Shown in pieces: positions 20,755-29,296 of a stretch of DNA of 64,000 nucleotides; position 1 is the stretch's first letter; the number at the start of each line of letters is the position of its first letter. A program made the position numbers and the translations under genes. This DNA is from an uncultured Flavobacteriaceae bacterium (GTDB lineage: Bacteria > Bacteroidota > Bacteroidia > Flavobacteriales > Flavobacteriaceae): positions 124,001 to 188,000 of the forward strand of contig CAJIYJ010000005.1 in the NCBI GenBank assembly GCA_905181625.1, written 5' to 3'. The notes beneath the pieces are model-generated. The model was not told the origin of the DNA. It was given only the letters and a program-made list of their open reading frames with translations, and ran no database searches.

Positions 20755-21324
20755 TTAAATGTTATTTTTTTTTGAAATTTTTTCTAGTGAATTATACCAC
20801 TCGTTTCCAAACTTGCGAATTAAAGCTTCTTTAACAAATTCGAAAACTGGCTTTTTTAGTTCCGCTCCAAGTGAACAAGCGTCGGAACAAATACTCCAAT
20901 TATGATAATTTACCGCAGTAAATTCTGAATATTCTTTTATTCTAATAGGATAAAGGTGACAGGATATTGGTTTGTTGAAATTAATTTTTTTATCCTTATA
21001 AGCTTTTTCAATTCCACAAGATAAAGTTCCGTTTGATTGATAATGAACATATACGCAAGCCTTGTTATTTAATAAAGGTGTCTCTATTGACCCATCATCT
21101 AGAGCTACAAAAGCTCCTTTAGATTTAATTATTTTATTTGCATTATCACTTAAATATTCTGATATTTTATTATAGTTTTTTTGTAAACTCTCAGCTTCTT
21201 GTTTGTCCAATGGAGCTCCAGCTTCCCCCTCAATGCAACAGGCTCCTTTGCAAGCAGAAATATTACAATGAAAATTTTTCTCGATTATTTCTTCAGAAAC
21301 TAAAGTATTCTCTATTCTAAACAT
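20755..21324 (-). CDS. DUF3109 family protein
   Basis: 189 aa cysteine-rich cytosolic protein. It opens with VSEEIIEKNFHCNISACKG and has further conserved cysteines in GACC, ACVYVH, LSCGIEKAY, SCHLYPIR and WSICSDAC. This pattern fits the DUF3109 family, widespread in Bacteroidota, in which the cysteines probably hold a metal or Fe-S cluster. No function is known to me. Divergent from marC. Confidence 0.8.
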   Translation of the reverse strand: MFRIENTLVSEEIIEKNFHCNISACKGACCIEGEAGAPLDKQEAESLQKNYNKISEYLSDNANKIIKSKGAFVALDDGSIETPLLNNKACVYVHYQSNGTLSCGIEKAYKDKKINFNKPISCHLYPIRIKEYSEFTAVNYHNWSICSDACSLGAELKKPVFEFVKEALIRKFGNEWYNSLEKISKKNNI

Positions 21325-21370
21325 TTGATGAAAATAATAAATATGTCAAGGAAATCATTTTATTATAAAT

Positions 21371-21378
21371 TATATTTG
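21371..21378 (+). promoter_or_regulatory. -7 promoter element of the marC-like gene
   Basis: TATATTTG matches TAnnTTTG and lies 15 bases before the ATG at 21394. No clear -33 TTG at the expected distance. Confidence 0.5.
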
Positions 21379-21393
21379 CTTAAAATTAATTAA

Positions 21394-21963
21394 ATGGTTA
21401 ACGCTAAAGAGGTTTTAACAGTTGGAATGATTCTTTTTGCAGTAATCAATATAATTGGAAGTGTTCCTGTCATTATATCTCTTAAAAAGAAGGTAGGCCA
21501 TATTCAATCAGAAAAAGCATCCATTGTTTCTGTAATAATAATGATTGCTTTTTTGTTTATTGGAGAAGAAATCTTAAATATAATTGGTATTGATGTTAAT
21601 TCTTTTGCAGTTGCCGGTTCTTTTGTTATTTTTTTTATTTCATTAGAAATGGTTTTAGGAATTTCTCTTTATAAAGACGAAACACCTGAAACAGCGTCTA
21701 TAATTCCTATTGCATTTCCTTTAATTGCTGGGGCTGGCACACTAACTACCTTACTATCTTTAAGAGCGGAATTTCATGTGGTCAACATCATAATTGCAAT
21801 TATTGTGAATATGCTATTTGTTTATTTAGTACTTAAATTTTCCGGAAAAATTGAAAGAATTTTAGGCACGGCTGGGATAGGAGTTGTTAGAAAAGTTTTT
21901 GGCGTAGTTTTAATGGCAATTGCTGTTAAATTATTTGAAAGCAATGTTCAGGAATTATTTTAA
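21394..21963 (+). CDS. MarC family integral membrane protein
   Basis: 189 aa with six predicted membrane helices. NIIGSVPVIISLKKK at the N-terminus and AIPIAFPLIAGAGTLTTLL-type sequence in the middle (here IPIAFPLIAGAGTLTTL) are family hallmarks. MarC proteins have no established transport substrate and are not part of the Mar drug-resistance system despite the name. A small membrane gene follows after 5 bases. Confidence 0.88.
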   Translation: MVNAKEVLTVGMILFAVINIIGSVPVIISLKKKVGHIQSEKASIVSVIIMIAFLFIGEEILNIIGIDVNSFAVAGSFVIFFISLEMVLGISLYKDETPETASIIPIAFPLIAGAGTLTTLLSLRAEFHVVNIIIAIIVNMLFVYLVLKFSGKIERILGTAGIGVVRKVFGVVLMAIAVKLFESNVQELF

Positions 21964-21968
21964 TTAGT

Positions 21969-22160
21969 ATGAAAAATTACATTTTTATAATATTAGCGAT
22001 TGTCTTATTAGTTTTCAATATAACTAAATTGGATTTTGAAAATATTTATTCTAACGACAGTAAAATTGCTTTAATTGGTGTGCTAGCCTGTTCATGTGCA
22101 ATTATCCTTTTGGTTATTCTTCATTTATCCAAAAAAATTAAGAATAAAACTAAAAATTAA
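21969..22160 (+). CDS. Small two-helix membrane protein, unknown function
   Basis: 63 aa, hydrophobic at about residues 3-18 and 35-53 with a Lys-rich tail (SKKIKNKTKN). Five bases downstream of marC and probably cotranscribed. Its stop overlaps the convergent deaminase stop by 4 bases. Family not recognised. Confidence 0.55.
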   Translation: MKNYIFIILAIVLLVFNITKLDFENIYSNDSKIALIGVLACSCAIILLVILHLSKKIKNKTKN

Positions 22161-22582
22161 AAATCTAGAACATGAGCAATCTCTATTCCAGATTTTTTTA
22201 GAAAATCCAGTCCAGACGTGTCCTTATATTCTTTATTATAAACCAGTCTGGTGATCCCTGATTGAAAAATAAGCTTACTACACTCCCTGCAAGGAGAAAG
22301 CGTGATGTATAACGTTGCTCCTTTACTTGACTGGGTCGAAGCTGAAACTTTCATAATAGCATTCGCTTCCGCATGAAGCACATACCACTTTGTGTAATTT
22401 TTTTCATCCTCACAAACATTTTCAAATCCGGTTGGAGTTCCGTTATAACCATCTGATATGATCATTCTGTCTTTTACAATTAAGGCGCCAACTTGCCTTC
22501 TTTTACAATAAGACAATTTTGCCCACTCTAATGCCATTTTTAAATAAGCGATATCATATTTTTTCTGTTTATTCAATTCCAT
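22157..22582 (-). CDS. dCMP deaminase family protein
   Basis: 141 aa zinc-dependent deaminase. Catalytic HAEANAIMK (His, Glu) and zinc-binding PCRECSKLI motifs are intact, and RRQVGALIVKDRMIISDGYN GTP-type loop (GYNGTPTGFENVCE) is typical of deoxycytidylate deaminases. It would convert dCMP to dUMP for thymidylate synthesis; ComEB-type proteins share this architecture. Starts directly after the HupE-like stop. Confidence 0.88.
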   Translation of the reverse strand: MELNKQKKYDIAYLKMALEWAKLSYCKRRQVGALIVKDRMIISDGYNGTPTGFENVCEDEKNYTKWYVLHAEANAIMKVSASTQSSKGATLYITLSPCRECSKLIFQSGITRLVYNKEYKDTSGLDFLKKSGIEIAHVLDF

Positions 22583-22583
22583 T

Positions 22584-23156
22584 TTATAACATATTTATAA
22601 TCATGCTTATCGAAACCCCCATAATAATGCTTGAGCTAATAATTTTGTATTTAGAAAAATACTTTAAACTCAGCTTTATTATTGCCAAATTAACAAACAA
22701 AATTCCCAATACAATAATTAATTGTGAAAACTCTACTCCAATTGCAAATCCCAATAGGGGGTTCAACTTAGAGTCAACAGGAAATGTAATCTGATTAAAA
22801 TAATTTCCAAATCCAAACCCATGAATTAAACCAAAAAATAACGAGAAGTTTAATTCGAAAAATTTATTTGAGTTCTTCTTAGTGTTGTTTAAAATATTAT
22901 TTAACGCTGTAATTAGAATAGTTATTGGAATTAATAATTCGATTATTTTTTCTGAGGGATTGTAAATTTCAAAAGCTGATAAAATTAATGAAAAAGTATG
23001 GCCAATAGTAAATAAAGTAACTAACCAAAACACTGTCTTAATTTCCCTGAACGAAAATGGTAGTGTTAAGGCTAATAAAAACAAAAAATGATCATACGCG
23101 TTCCAATCTAAAACGTGAGAAAACCCTAATTCGAAATAAAAAACTAATTCTTGCAT
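22584..23156 (-). CDS. HupE/UreJ-like membrane protein
   Basis: 190 aa with about six helices. Conserved His-rich helices are visible: GFSHVLDWNAYDHFLFLLAL, TIGHTFSL and LIHGFGFGNYF, the pattern of HupE/UreJ proteins, some of which carry nickel or cobalt. No hydrogenase or urease gene is in the window, so the cargo is unknown. Probably cotranscribed with the TerB-DnaJ gene upstream and the deaminase downstream. Confidence 0.78.
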   Translation of the reverse strand: MQELVFYFELGFSHVLDWNAYDHFLFLLALTLPFSFREIKTVFWLVTLFTIGHTFSLILSAFEIYNPSEKIIELLIPITILITALNNILNNTKKNSNKFFELNFSLFFGLIHGFGFGNYFNQITFPVDSKLNPLLGFAIGVEFSQLIIVLGILFVNLAIIKLSLKYFSKYKIISSSIIMGVSISMIINML

Positions 23157-23188
23157 TACAAAACTATTTTAAAACTACTAAAACTTAT

Positions 23189-23905
23189 TTAAAACCCTCT
23201 TTCCTTCTTAATACTTTCATATGCTTTTTGAATTTTTTGAAATTTATCTTGTGCCGCTTTAACATAAGCACTCCCTAAATGCTGAACCTTGTCTGGATGA
23301 TGCTTTTTTGCTAAATCCCTGTAGGCTCTTTTTACTTGTTGGTTAGTTGCAGATTTTTCAATTTCTAATATTTTATACGCCCCACCTACTTCATTAACAA
23401 ACATTGCTTTAATGCTAAGAAAATCCGCATAAGAAAGTCTTAATAAATTTGAGAATTCTAATAGCTTTTCTATTTCCAAGGAACTAACATTTCCGTCAGC
23501 CTTAGCAATTCCAAACAAAAAATGAATGACTTGAATTCTACTTGCATAATTCAATCCAGAATTAAATAAAGTAGATATTTTTAAAGGAGAAATCCCTATG
23601 TCTTTTAGGTTATCATTAAAAATTTTAAATGTTGAATTAGCTCTTTCTTTTCCGTAAGCCGAAACAAAGTAGGTTCTAACATAATCTAATTCCTGCTTAG
23701 TAACCCTGCCGTCTGCTTTAATCACTAAGGATGCTAGAGCTAGTAAATTTAATTCAAACTCCTGAGATGAAATATTATTAATTTTTGATTTTTTGAACTT
23801 ACTTGAGCTAATGTTCTCTACAATAATTCCTAAAAAATATCCTATAATAGCTCCTGGAAACCTAAAAAAACTATAACCTAAAAACGCAAATATCCATTTT
23901 GACAT
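23189..23905 (-). CDS. DjlA-like co-chaperone (TerB-like plus J domain)
   Basis: 238 aa. N-terminal hydrophobic Gly-containing segment (about 5-28, FPGAIIGYFLGIIV), a TerB-like helical domain (about 50-160, with two KADG loops, VIKADGRVTKQEL and IAKADGNVSSLEI) and a C-terminal J domain (about 172-236) with the HPD motif in KKHHPDK. It would anchor DnaK activity at the inner membrane, as DjlA does. Confidence 0.85.
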   Translation of the reverse strand: MSKWIFAFLGYSFFRFPGAIIGYFLGIIVENISSSKFKKSKINNISSQEFELNLLALASLVIKADGRVTKQELDYVRTYFVSAYGKERANSTFKIFNDNLKDIGISPLKISTLFNSGLNYASRIQVIHFLFGIAKADGNVSSLEIEKLLEFSNLLRLSYADFLSIKAMFVNEVGGAYKILEIEKSATNQQVKRAYRDLAKKHHPDKVQHLGSAYVKAAQDKFQKIQKAYESIKKERGF

Positions 23906-23947
23906 AATAAACTTTAATAATGCGAATTTACAAATGTCATTTTAAAA

Positions 23948-23979
23948 TTGATTTGTTTTTAAGATCTTTCTTATCTTTG
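23948..23979 (+). promoter_or_regulatory. Promoter of the bacilliredoxin gene
   Basis: TTG at 23948-23950 and TATCTTTG at 23972-23979 (perfect TAnnTTTG) with 21 bases between. It lies inside the longer possible reading frame and so supports the downstream ATG at 23998. Confidence 0.6.
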
Positions 23980-23997
23980 ATCAAAATAAAATTAATT

Positions 23998-24408
23998 ATG
24001 TACCCAGCTGAACTTGTTAAGCCCATGAGAGAAGATCTTACTTCTGTAGGATTTATTGAGTTAACGGACTCTAATGACGTGAAAACTAATATTGCAAATA
24101 GTAAATCTGCCGTTTTAATTGTTAATTCAGTATGCGGGTGTGCTGCTGCTAACGCAAGACCAGGAGTGAAAGACTCTTTAAATAATGATAAAAAGCCTGA
24201 GCAATTATTTACTGTTTTTGCTGGTGTTGATAAAGAAGCCACAGATAGCGCAAGAAACCTAATGGTTCCTTTTCCTCCATCATCTCCATGTATAGCGATT
24301 TTTAAAGATGGAGAGTTGGTTCATATGCTAGAAAGACACCATATTGAAGGTAGGTCTTCAGAAATAATTAGCGAAAACCTTAAACAGGCTTACGATCAAT
24401 ACTGTTAA
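23998..24408 (+). CDS. Bacilliredoxin, BrxA/BrxB (YphP/YqiW) family
   Basis: 136 aa thioredoxin-fold protein with the CGC active site in VNSVCGCAAANARPG and the family C-terminus HHIEGRSSEIISENL. Members remove bacillithiol from proteins or act as disulfide isomerases. The ATG at 23998 was chosen because the protein then begins MYPAELVKPMRE, the conserved family start, and because a promoter lies just before it; a longer frame from 23920 is unlikely. Confidence 0.9.
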   Translation: MYPAELVKPMREDLTSVGFIELTDSNDVKTNIANSKSAVLIVNSVCGCAAANARPGVKDSLNNDKKPEQLFTVFAGVDKEATDSARNLMVPFPPSSPCIAIFKDGELVHMLERHHIEGRSSEIISENLKQAYDQYC

Positions 24409-24417
24409 GTTTCTAAA

Positions 24418-25191
24418 TTAGAATTCAGGCTTTCTTTTATTTAGAAAAGAATTTGTCCCTTCAATAAAATCAGAATTTTGAAAACAAGATCCAAACGCCT
24501 TGATTTCACTTTCAAATCCATTTTTGTTTGGCTCAAAAGCTAAATTAACTAGAGATATAACTTCTTTTTGAGCAAAAGGAGAATTATTAATTAAAATATT
24601 TGCTGTCTCAATACATTTCTTATTTAAGTCTTCTGATTCACAAACTAAGGAAACCATTCCCATTTCTAAAGCTTGACTTGAATCAATCATTTTTCCAGTT
24701 AAAATTAACTCTAAAGCTCTTCCTTTCCCAATTATTTGAGGGAGTCTTTGAGTGCCACCATATCCAGGGATAAGTCCTAATGTTGTTTCTGGGAACCCCA
24801 TTTTAGCATTCCTTCCGCTAATTCTTATGTGACATGCTAAGGCTAGTTCTAATCCTCCTCCAAGAGCGTAACCATTGATAGCTGCAATTATTGGTTTAGA
24901 AAAACTATCTATATAATTAAACACTTTTTGGTGTCCAGATCTCGCCATTTCTTCGCCTTCTTTTTTTGAATACTTTGAAAACTCTTTAATGTCAGCTCCA
25001 GCTACAAAAGCTTTATTACCCGAGCCAGTGATTATTATTACTCTAACTGAATTGTCAAATTCTAGACTTTTAAGAGCTTTATTGATTTCAGATAAAGTTT
25101 CTAAATTAAGAGCGTTTAAGTTGTCAGGTCTTTCAATTGTAAGTAAGCTAATTTTATTTTTATTTTTTAAACTGATGTTTTTAAAATTCAT
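24418..25191 (-). CDS. Enoyl-CoA hydratase/isomerase (crotonase) family protein
   Basis: 257 aa. Oxyanion-hole segments AFVAGADIKEFS and GYALGGGLELALAC are present, as are both catalytic Glu positions (GLELA and FPETTLGL), so it should hydrate trans-2-enoyl-CoA. Typical short-chain enoyl-CoA hydratase length. Last gene of the minus-strand unit that starts with the AraC regulator; 5 bases after the kinase stop. Substrate chain length is not evident. Confidence 0.88.
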   Translation of the reverse strand: MNFKNISLKNKNKISLLTIERPDNLNALNLETLSEINKALKSLEFDNSVRVIIITGSGNKAFVAGADIKEFSKYSKKEGEEMARSGHQKVFNYIDSFSKPIIAAINGYALGGGLELALACHIRISGRNAKMGFPETTLGLIPGYGGTQRLPQIIGKGRALELILTGKMIDSSQALEMGMVSLVCESEDLNKKCIETANILINNSPFAQKEVISLVNLAFEPNKNGFESEIKAFGSCFQNSDFIEGTNSFLNKRKPEF

Positions 25192-25196
25192 TTTAA

Positions 25197-26645
25197 TTAT
25201 TTTAAAATTGGAAAATAAATTGAAAAAGTAGTTCCATGGTTAACTTTGGAAGTGAAAGTAATTTCACCGTCATATGAATTAACTATATTTTTAACCATTC
25301 CTAATCCTAGTCCCATTCCACTGGATTTGGTTGTAAAGTTAGGTTCAAATATCTTGTTTCTTATTGGTGTTGAAATGCCTGTTCCATTATCTTTAATATC
25401 TATAAAAACATTATTCTTTTTCTTTTTTATTATTACCTGAATTAAAGGGTTCTCAATTGATTCACAAGCTTGAAGTGCATTTTTAATAAGGTTTGTAATT
25501 ATTCTGACCATTTGTGCTCTATCAATATTAACCTGAACGTCGTAAAGCTCAGAAGAAAATTCTATTTGTTTTTCATTAAAAATCTCTAAAGCTAATTTAA
25601 CAGTTTGAATTATATTTATTTTTTCTCCCAGCTGAGCTGGCATTTCTGCAAAATTTGAAAAAGCTGAAGCTATCGAACTCATAGTCTCTATTTGCTGTAT
25701 CAATGTTTGAATAAATTCATCTAATTTATTGTTAATATTAGGGTCGTTTATATCAAAACTTCTTTGAAAGCTTTGAACACTTAACTTCATTGGCGTTAAA
25801 GGATTTTTGATTTCATGAGCGACTTGTTTAGCCATCTCTCTCCAGGCTTGTTCTTTATTAGATTTAGATAATTTTTCTACACTTTCATCTAACATGTCGA
25901 CCATCTTATTGTAAGAGTTGACCAAACTATAGATTTCTTTACTTCTAGGTTTAACTTCAATTTTAGTATTAGTTTTATCAAGTCGTGTTTGATTCATCTT
26001 GTAGGCAATTTCGGAAATCGCTCTAGTAATATAAACGGACACAAAATAGGAGATAACAATTGATAGAATTAATAAAAACAAATAAACTTCTAAAAGAATA
26101 ATAATAAAAGAATCCAGTTCATATGTGTTTAAATTATCATCATCCGAATATGGTAAATTCAGAATCCATAAAGGATTAAAATCCTCATCGAGAATTAAAG
26201 AATAAGAAGACCTATACTGCTTGTCTTCTTCTTTAGAAATTTGAATTGTTTTTGAATCTTTATTTTTTAAAATATTTATTAATAATTCTTTTTTTATATT
26301 TTTAATATTATTCTTAGGTAGAGTAGAGTTAATCAAACTTCCATCGGTATTATAAATGCTGAAATTTACACTTTGAACATCAGCTATTTGATAAATTTTT
26401 TCAATTAAAACAGAATCTAATTCAGCTCTACTTATTTCTTTATTAGATTCAAGAAAAAAATATGCTATACTTCTTTGAATTTGAGCTTCTTTTCTTTCTA
26501 AACGCTGTTCGTGATATTTATCTGATTGAGTTCTAAATTGAGGAATAGTAATGATTGATATTAGAAAAAATGTAATTATAACTAAAGCTGTCATTGCTAT
26601 AAAAACTCTAGCTCTTAAAGACAAATTTGTTTTAGTATTAATCAT
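25197..26645 (-). CDS. Membrane sensor histidine kinase (NtrY-like)
   Basis: 482 aa. Helix 1 (about 13-34), a periplasmic sensor region of about 140 residues, helix 2 (about 178-202), HAMP linker, phospho-acceptor His in VAHEIKNPLTPMKLS (about 283), then ATPase N-box NLIKNALQACES, G1 DNGTGI and G2 GMGLGLGMV. The HEIKNPLTP form is typical of NtrY-type kinases. No response regulator is adjacent, so it is an orphan. Overlaps hemJ by 8 bases and may be translationally coupled to it. Confidence 0.88.
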   Translation of the reverse strand: MINTKTNLSLRARVFIAMTALVIITFFLISIITIPQFRTQSDKYHEQRLERKEAQIQRSIAYFFLESNKEISRAELDSVLIEKIYQIADVQSVNFSIYNTDGSLINSTLPKNNIKNIKKELLINILKNKDSKTIQISKEEDKQYRSSYSLILDEDFNPLWILNLPYSDDDNLNTYELDSFIIILLEVYLFLLILSIVISYFVSVYITRAISEIAYKMNQTRLDKTNTKIEVKPRSKEIYSLVNSYNKMVDMLDESVEKLSKSNKEQAWREMAKQVAHEIKNPLTPMKLSVQSFQRSFDINDPNINNKLDEFIQTLIQQIETMSSIASAFSNFAEMPAQLGEKINIIQTVKLALEIFNEKQIEFSSELYDVQVNIDRAQMVRIITNLIKNALQACESIENPLIQVIIKKKKNNVFIDIKDNGTGISTPIRNKIFEPNFTTKSSGMGLGLGMVKNIVNSYDGEITFTSKVNHGTTFSIYFPILK

Positions 26646-27177
26646 TTTTTCTAACTTTTTTATAAATTTTAATTAATACAAATAGTACTATTATAAAACC
26701 TATTAATGATAAGATAGAATAAATCCAACTAATATTGTTTTTAAGAACCACCAAAAAAACAACTGAAAACAAAACAATTGTTGCTATTTCGTTCCAAATC
26801 CTCATAAAATTTGACGAATAGTTAATAATTCCTGACTGCATTTGTTTGAATATAAGATGTGTTTTAATATGATATAAAATTAAAATTAATACAAAAAATA
26901 ATTTAACAATCATCCAGTCTTCGTTTAACCAATTTGGCACTAATATCAATAGCCAAGATCCAAAAAAAATAGTAAGTATTGCTGAAGGCCATGTGATTAT
27001 ATACCATAATCGGAACATCATTAGTTTAAACTGGTCAATTAAAATTGTTTTCGCAGGTTCTGGCTTAAAAGAAGCTTCTATGGTATAAATAAACAATCTT
27101 GGTATGTAAAACAGTCCTGCAAACCAGGTTATTACAAAAATAATATGTAATGATTTTATGTAGTTATAATATTCCAA
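26638..27177 (-). CDS. hemJ: HemJ-type protoporphyrinogen IX oxidase (UPF0093)
   Basis: 179 aa membrane protein with four to five helices. SLHIIFVITWFAGLFYIPRL carries the conserved His in helix 1, and KLFFVLILILYHIKTH the conserved Lys/His. HemJ performs the six-electron oxidation of protoporphyrinogen IX before iron insertion. It lies 12 bases after hemH, and no hemG or hemY is visible, which supports this assignment. Confidence 0.85.
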   Translation of the reverse strand: MEYYNYIKSLHIIFVITWFAGLFYIPRLFIYTIEASFKPEPAKTILIDQFKLMMFRLWYIITWPSAILTIFFGSWLLILVPNWLNEDWMIVKLFFVLILILYHIKTHLIFKQMQSGIINYSSNFMRIWNEIATIVLFSVVFLVVLKNNISWIYSILSLIGFIIVLFVLIKIYKKVRKND

Positions 27178-27189
27178 TTTCTATATTAA

Positions 27190-28206
27190 TTAAGATACTG
27201 CCCATTCGTCAACCCACCTGCTTAATGTTTTAACCCAATCTAAATCATCATTTAAACAAGGTATTACGTGAAATTGTTCTCCACCCTTTTCAATAAAATC
27301 TTCTTTTGCTTCCATTCCTATTTCTTCTAAGGTTTCTAAACAATCTGAAACAAATGCCGGAGTAACAATAGCCATATTTTTGGTGCCAGATTTAGCAAAG
27401 CCTTCAATAACCTTGTCTGTATATGGTTTTAGCCAAGGCTGTCCAGCTAGTCGAGACTGAAAAGAACTGGAATAGGTGCCTTCTTTTAATCCTAAATACT
27501 CAACAACTTTTTTGGTTGTTTCATAGCACTGATGTCTGTAACAAAAATCATGTGCCGGCGATGTTGTTTGACAACAACTACCATCAATTTTACAATGAGA
27601 TTTAGTTATATCCGTTTTCCTAATGTGTCTTTCTGGAATTCCATGATAAGAAAAAAGCAGGTGTTCCCACTCTTTATCTTTTAAATAGTCCTGAACTGAA
27701 TTTGACAATACTCTAATATAATCTGAATGGTTATAAAATGCTGGAAGGTTAGTGAATTTTATTTTTGGGAAAAATTCATTTTTAATTTGGTCTGCTAAAA
27801 CTAAAATTGTTTCAGTAGATGCCATAGCATGTTGGGGGTATAAAGGAATTAATAAAATCTCATCTATTCCCTTGTTTACCAGCTCTTCTATTCCAGATTT
27901 AATTGATGGATTGCCATATCTCATAGCCAATGCCATAGGGACTGAAGTTATTTTTTTGACCTTATTTATTAATCTATTAGATAAAACGATTAATGGCGAC
28001 CCTTCATCCCACCAGATTTTTTTATAGGCTCTTGCAGATTTTTTTGGTCTTGTATTTAAAATTATTCCCTTGACCAATAAGGTTCTAAGCCATAACGGCT
28101 CATCAATTACCCTTTCGTCCATAAGAAATTGAGATAAATATTTTTTTACATCTTTTTTCTCTGGACTATCTGGTGACCCTAGATTAATAAGTAGTACTCC
28201 TTTCAT
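27190..28206 (-). CDS. hemH: Ferrochelatase
   Basis: 338 aa; inserts Fe2+ into protoporphyrin IX, the last step of protoheme synthesis. It opens GVLLINLGSPDSPEKKDVKK, has the catalytic His in LLFSYHGIPERHI and the metal-path Glu in LETLEEIGMEAKEDF. A Cys cluster (HCKIDGSCCQTTSPAHDFCYR) is present in the middle and might be structural. It follows the AraC regulator by 8 bases. Confidence 0.96.
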   Translation of the reverse strand: MKGVLLINLGSPDSPEKKDVKKYLSQFLMDERVIDEPLWLRTLLVKGIILNTRPKKSARAYKKIWWDEGSPLIVLSNRLINKVKKITSVPMALAMRYGNPSIKSGIEELVNKGIDEILLIPLYPQHAMASTETILVLADQIKNEFFPKIKFTNLPAFYNHSDYIRVLSNSVQDYLKDKEWEHLLFSYHGIPERHIRKTDITKSHCKIDGSCCQTTSPAHDFCYRHQCYETTKKVVEYLGLKEGTYSSSFQSRLAGQPWLKPYTDKVIEGFAKSGTKNMAIVTPAFVSDCLETLEEIGMEAKEDFIEKGGEQFHVIPCLNDDLDWVKTLSRWVDEWAVS

Positions 28207-28214
28207 ATGATAAT

Positions 28215-29102
28215 TTATATTGACATTAAATATTTTTTAGGCGTAGTGCCAAATTTTTTTTTAAAAGCATTAATAAAATGAGTTGCTGTGCTATATCCTA
28301 CTTTTAACGCTACCTCGTTTACGTTATAATTTTTTGAGGATAATAATCGTTTAGAAACTTGCATTTTATAATCAAGCAGAAAAGCATAAACTGAGGCCCC
28401 ATATACTTGTTTAAATCCTTCTTTTAGTTTTTTAAGACTAATTTCCGCCTCTGAAGCTAATTCAATTAGTGTGGGAGGTTCAATCATTTTAGAAATAATA
28501 ATTTCTTTTGCTTTTCTTATTTTTTTTATGTTTTGATCATCCATTAAAAAGGGGCATTGCTCCACATCCATTTCTTTACTTTTATTAAAATAAAGACTCA
28601 TTAATTCAAAGATTTTCGCTCTTAAATAAAGTTTATACATGCTTTGTCCTATAGACTGCTGTAATATTTGATTTAGAACAACTGCAATCATTGGGCCAAT
28701 TTGTTTTTCTTTATATAATTTATTGCCAATATTTTCTTCATTTAAAAATGAAATTTGATTTGCTTCGTTGGAAAATAAGCTATGAAATTTTTTTATTGAA
28801 ATTAAGATTGAAAGTACTGAGCTATTAGGATCTAACAAAAGATTAATTGGAAGCTTTTTGACAGGATTGTATAATAATATAGAATTTTCCTCTACAACTG
28901 GAAAGCTATAAGTATCATTATTGTATTGAAACTTGGAAGCTCCTTTTATACAAAAATGAAACTGAATGTAAGTCCTATCAATATCATAATATTGCGATGA
29001 ATGAAACTCACTATCATTAATCTGTTTTAAAAAAATTATACCTTCTTCTACATTAAAACTTTCTACGGATCCTTTTGCGATATTTTTTTGTTTAATTTCC
29101 AT
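28215..29102 (-). CDS. AraC-family transcriptional regulator
   Basis: 295 aa. N-terminal ligand/dimer domain (about 1-190) and C-terminal double helix-turn-helix (about 200-293: IELASEAEISLKKLKEGFKQ and VNEVALKVGYSTATHFINAF). The ATG at 29102 is preferred over an in-frame GTG 9 bases upstream. It is the first gene of the hemH-hemJ unit and is divergent from hemACDEFB across 194 bases, so it is well placed to control both heme operons, perhaps in response to iron or heme. This is inferred from position. Confidence 0.9.
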   Translation of the reverse strand: MEIKQKNIAKGSVESFNVEEGIIFLKQINDSEFHSSQYYDIDRTYIQFHFCIKGASKFQYNNDTYSFPVVEENSILLYNPVKKLPINLLLDPNSSVLSILISIKKFHSLFSNEANQISFLNEENIGNKLYKEKQIGPMIAVVLNQILQQSIGQSMYKLYLRAKIFELMSLYFNKSKEMDVEQCPFLMDDQNIKKIRKAKEIIISKMIEPPTLIELASEAEISLKKLKEGFKQVYGASVYAFLLDYKMQVSKRLLSSKNYNVNEVALKVGYSTATHFINAFKKKFGTTPKKYLMSI

Positions 29103-29263
29103 TTTAATCACTATTTAGAAGGGTTCTAAATTATAGCACCTTAATCATCCCTCTTCATCTGTAAAAATATTAAATTTATATCGATTTTTTTAATGTTTTT
29201 TCAAAAATTCTTTCATAGTTATTTATAGACCCTTAAAGGTTATTTTTAGAAATTATTGAATAT

Positions 29264-29271
29264 TATTTTTG
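29264..29271 (+). promoter_or_regulatory. -7 promoter element of the hemACDEFB operon
   Basis: TATTTTTG matches TAnnTTTG, 25 bases before the TTG start of hemA. No clear -33 element. The 194-base divergent region (29103-29296) shows no other feature I can name; any AraC-protein site would be here. Confidence 0.45.
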
Positions 29272-29296
29272 ATTTATAAAAATAAAACTTTTATTA

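Noticed and set aside
25197-26645. Kinase as the PhoR of the phosphate island
   Set aside because: It is NtrY-like, has no adjacent response regulator and lies in the heme unit; nothing links it to phosphate.
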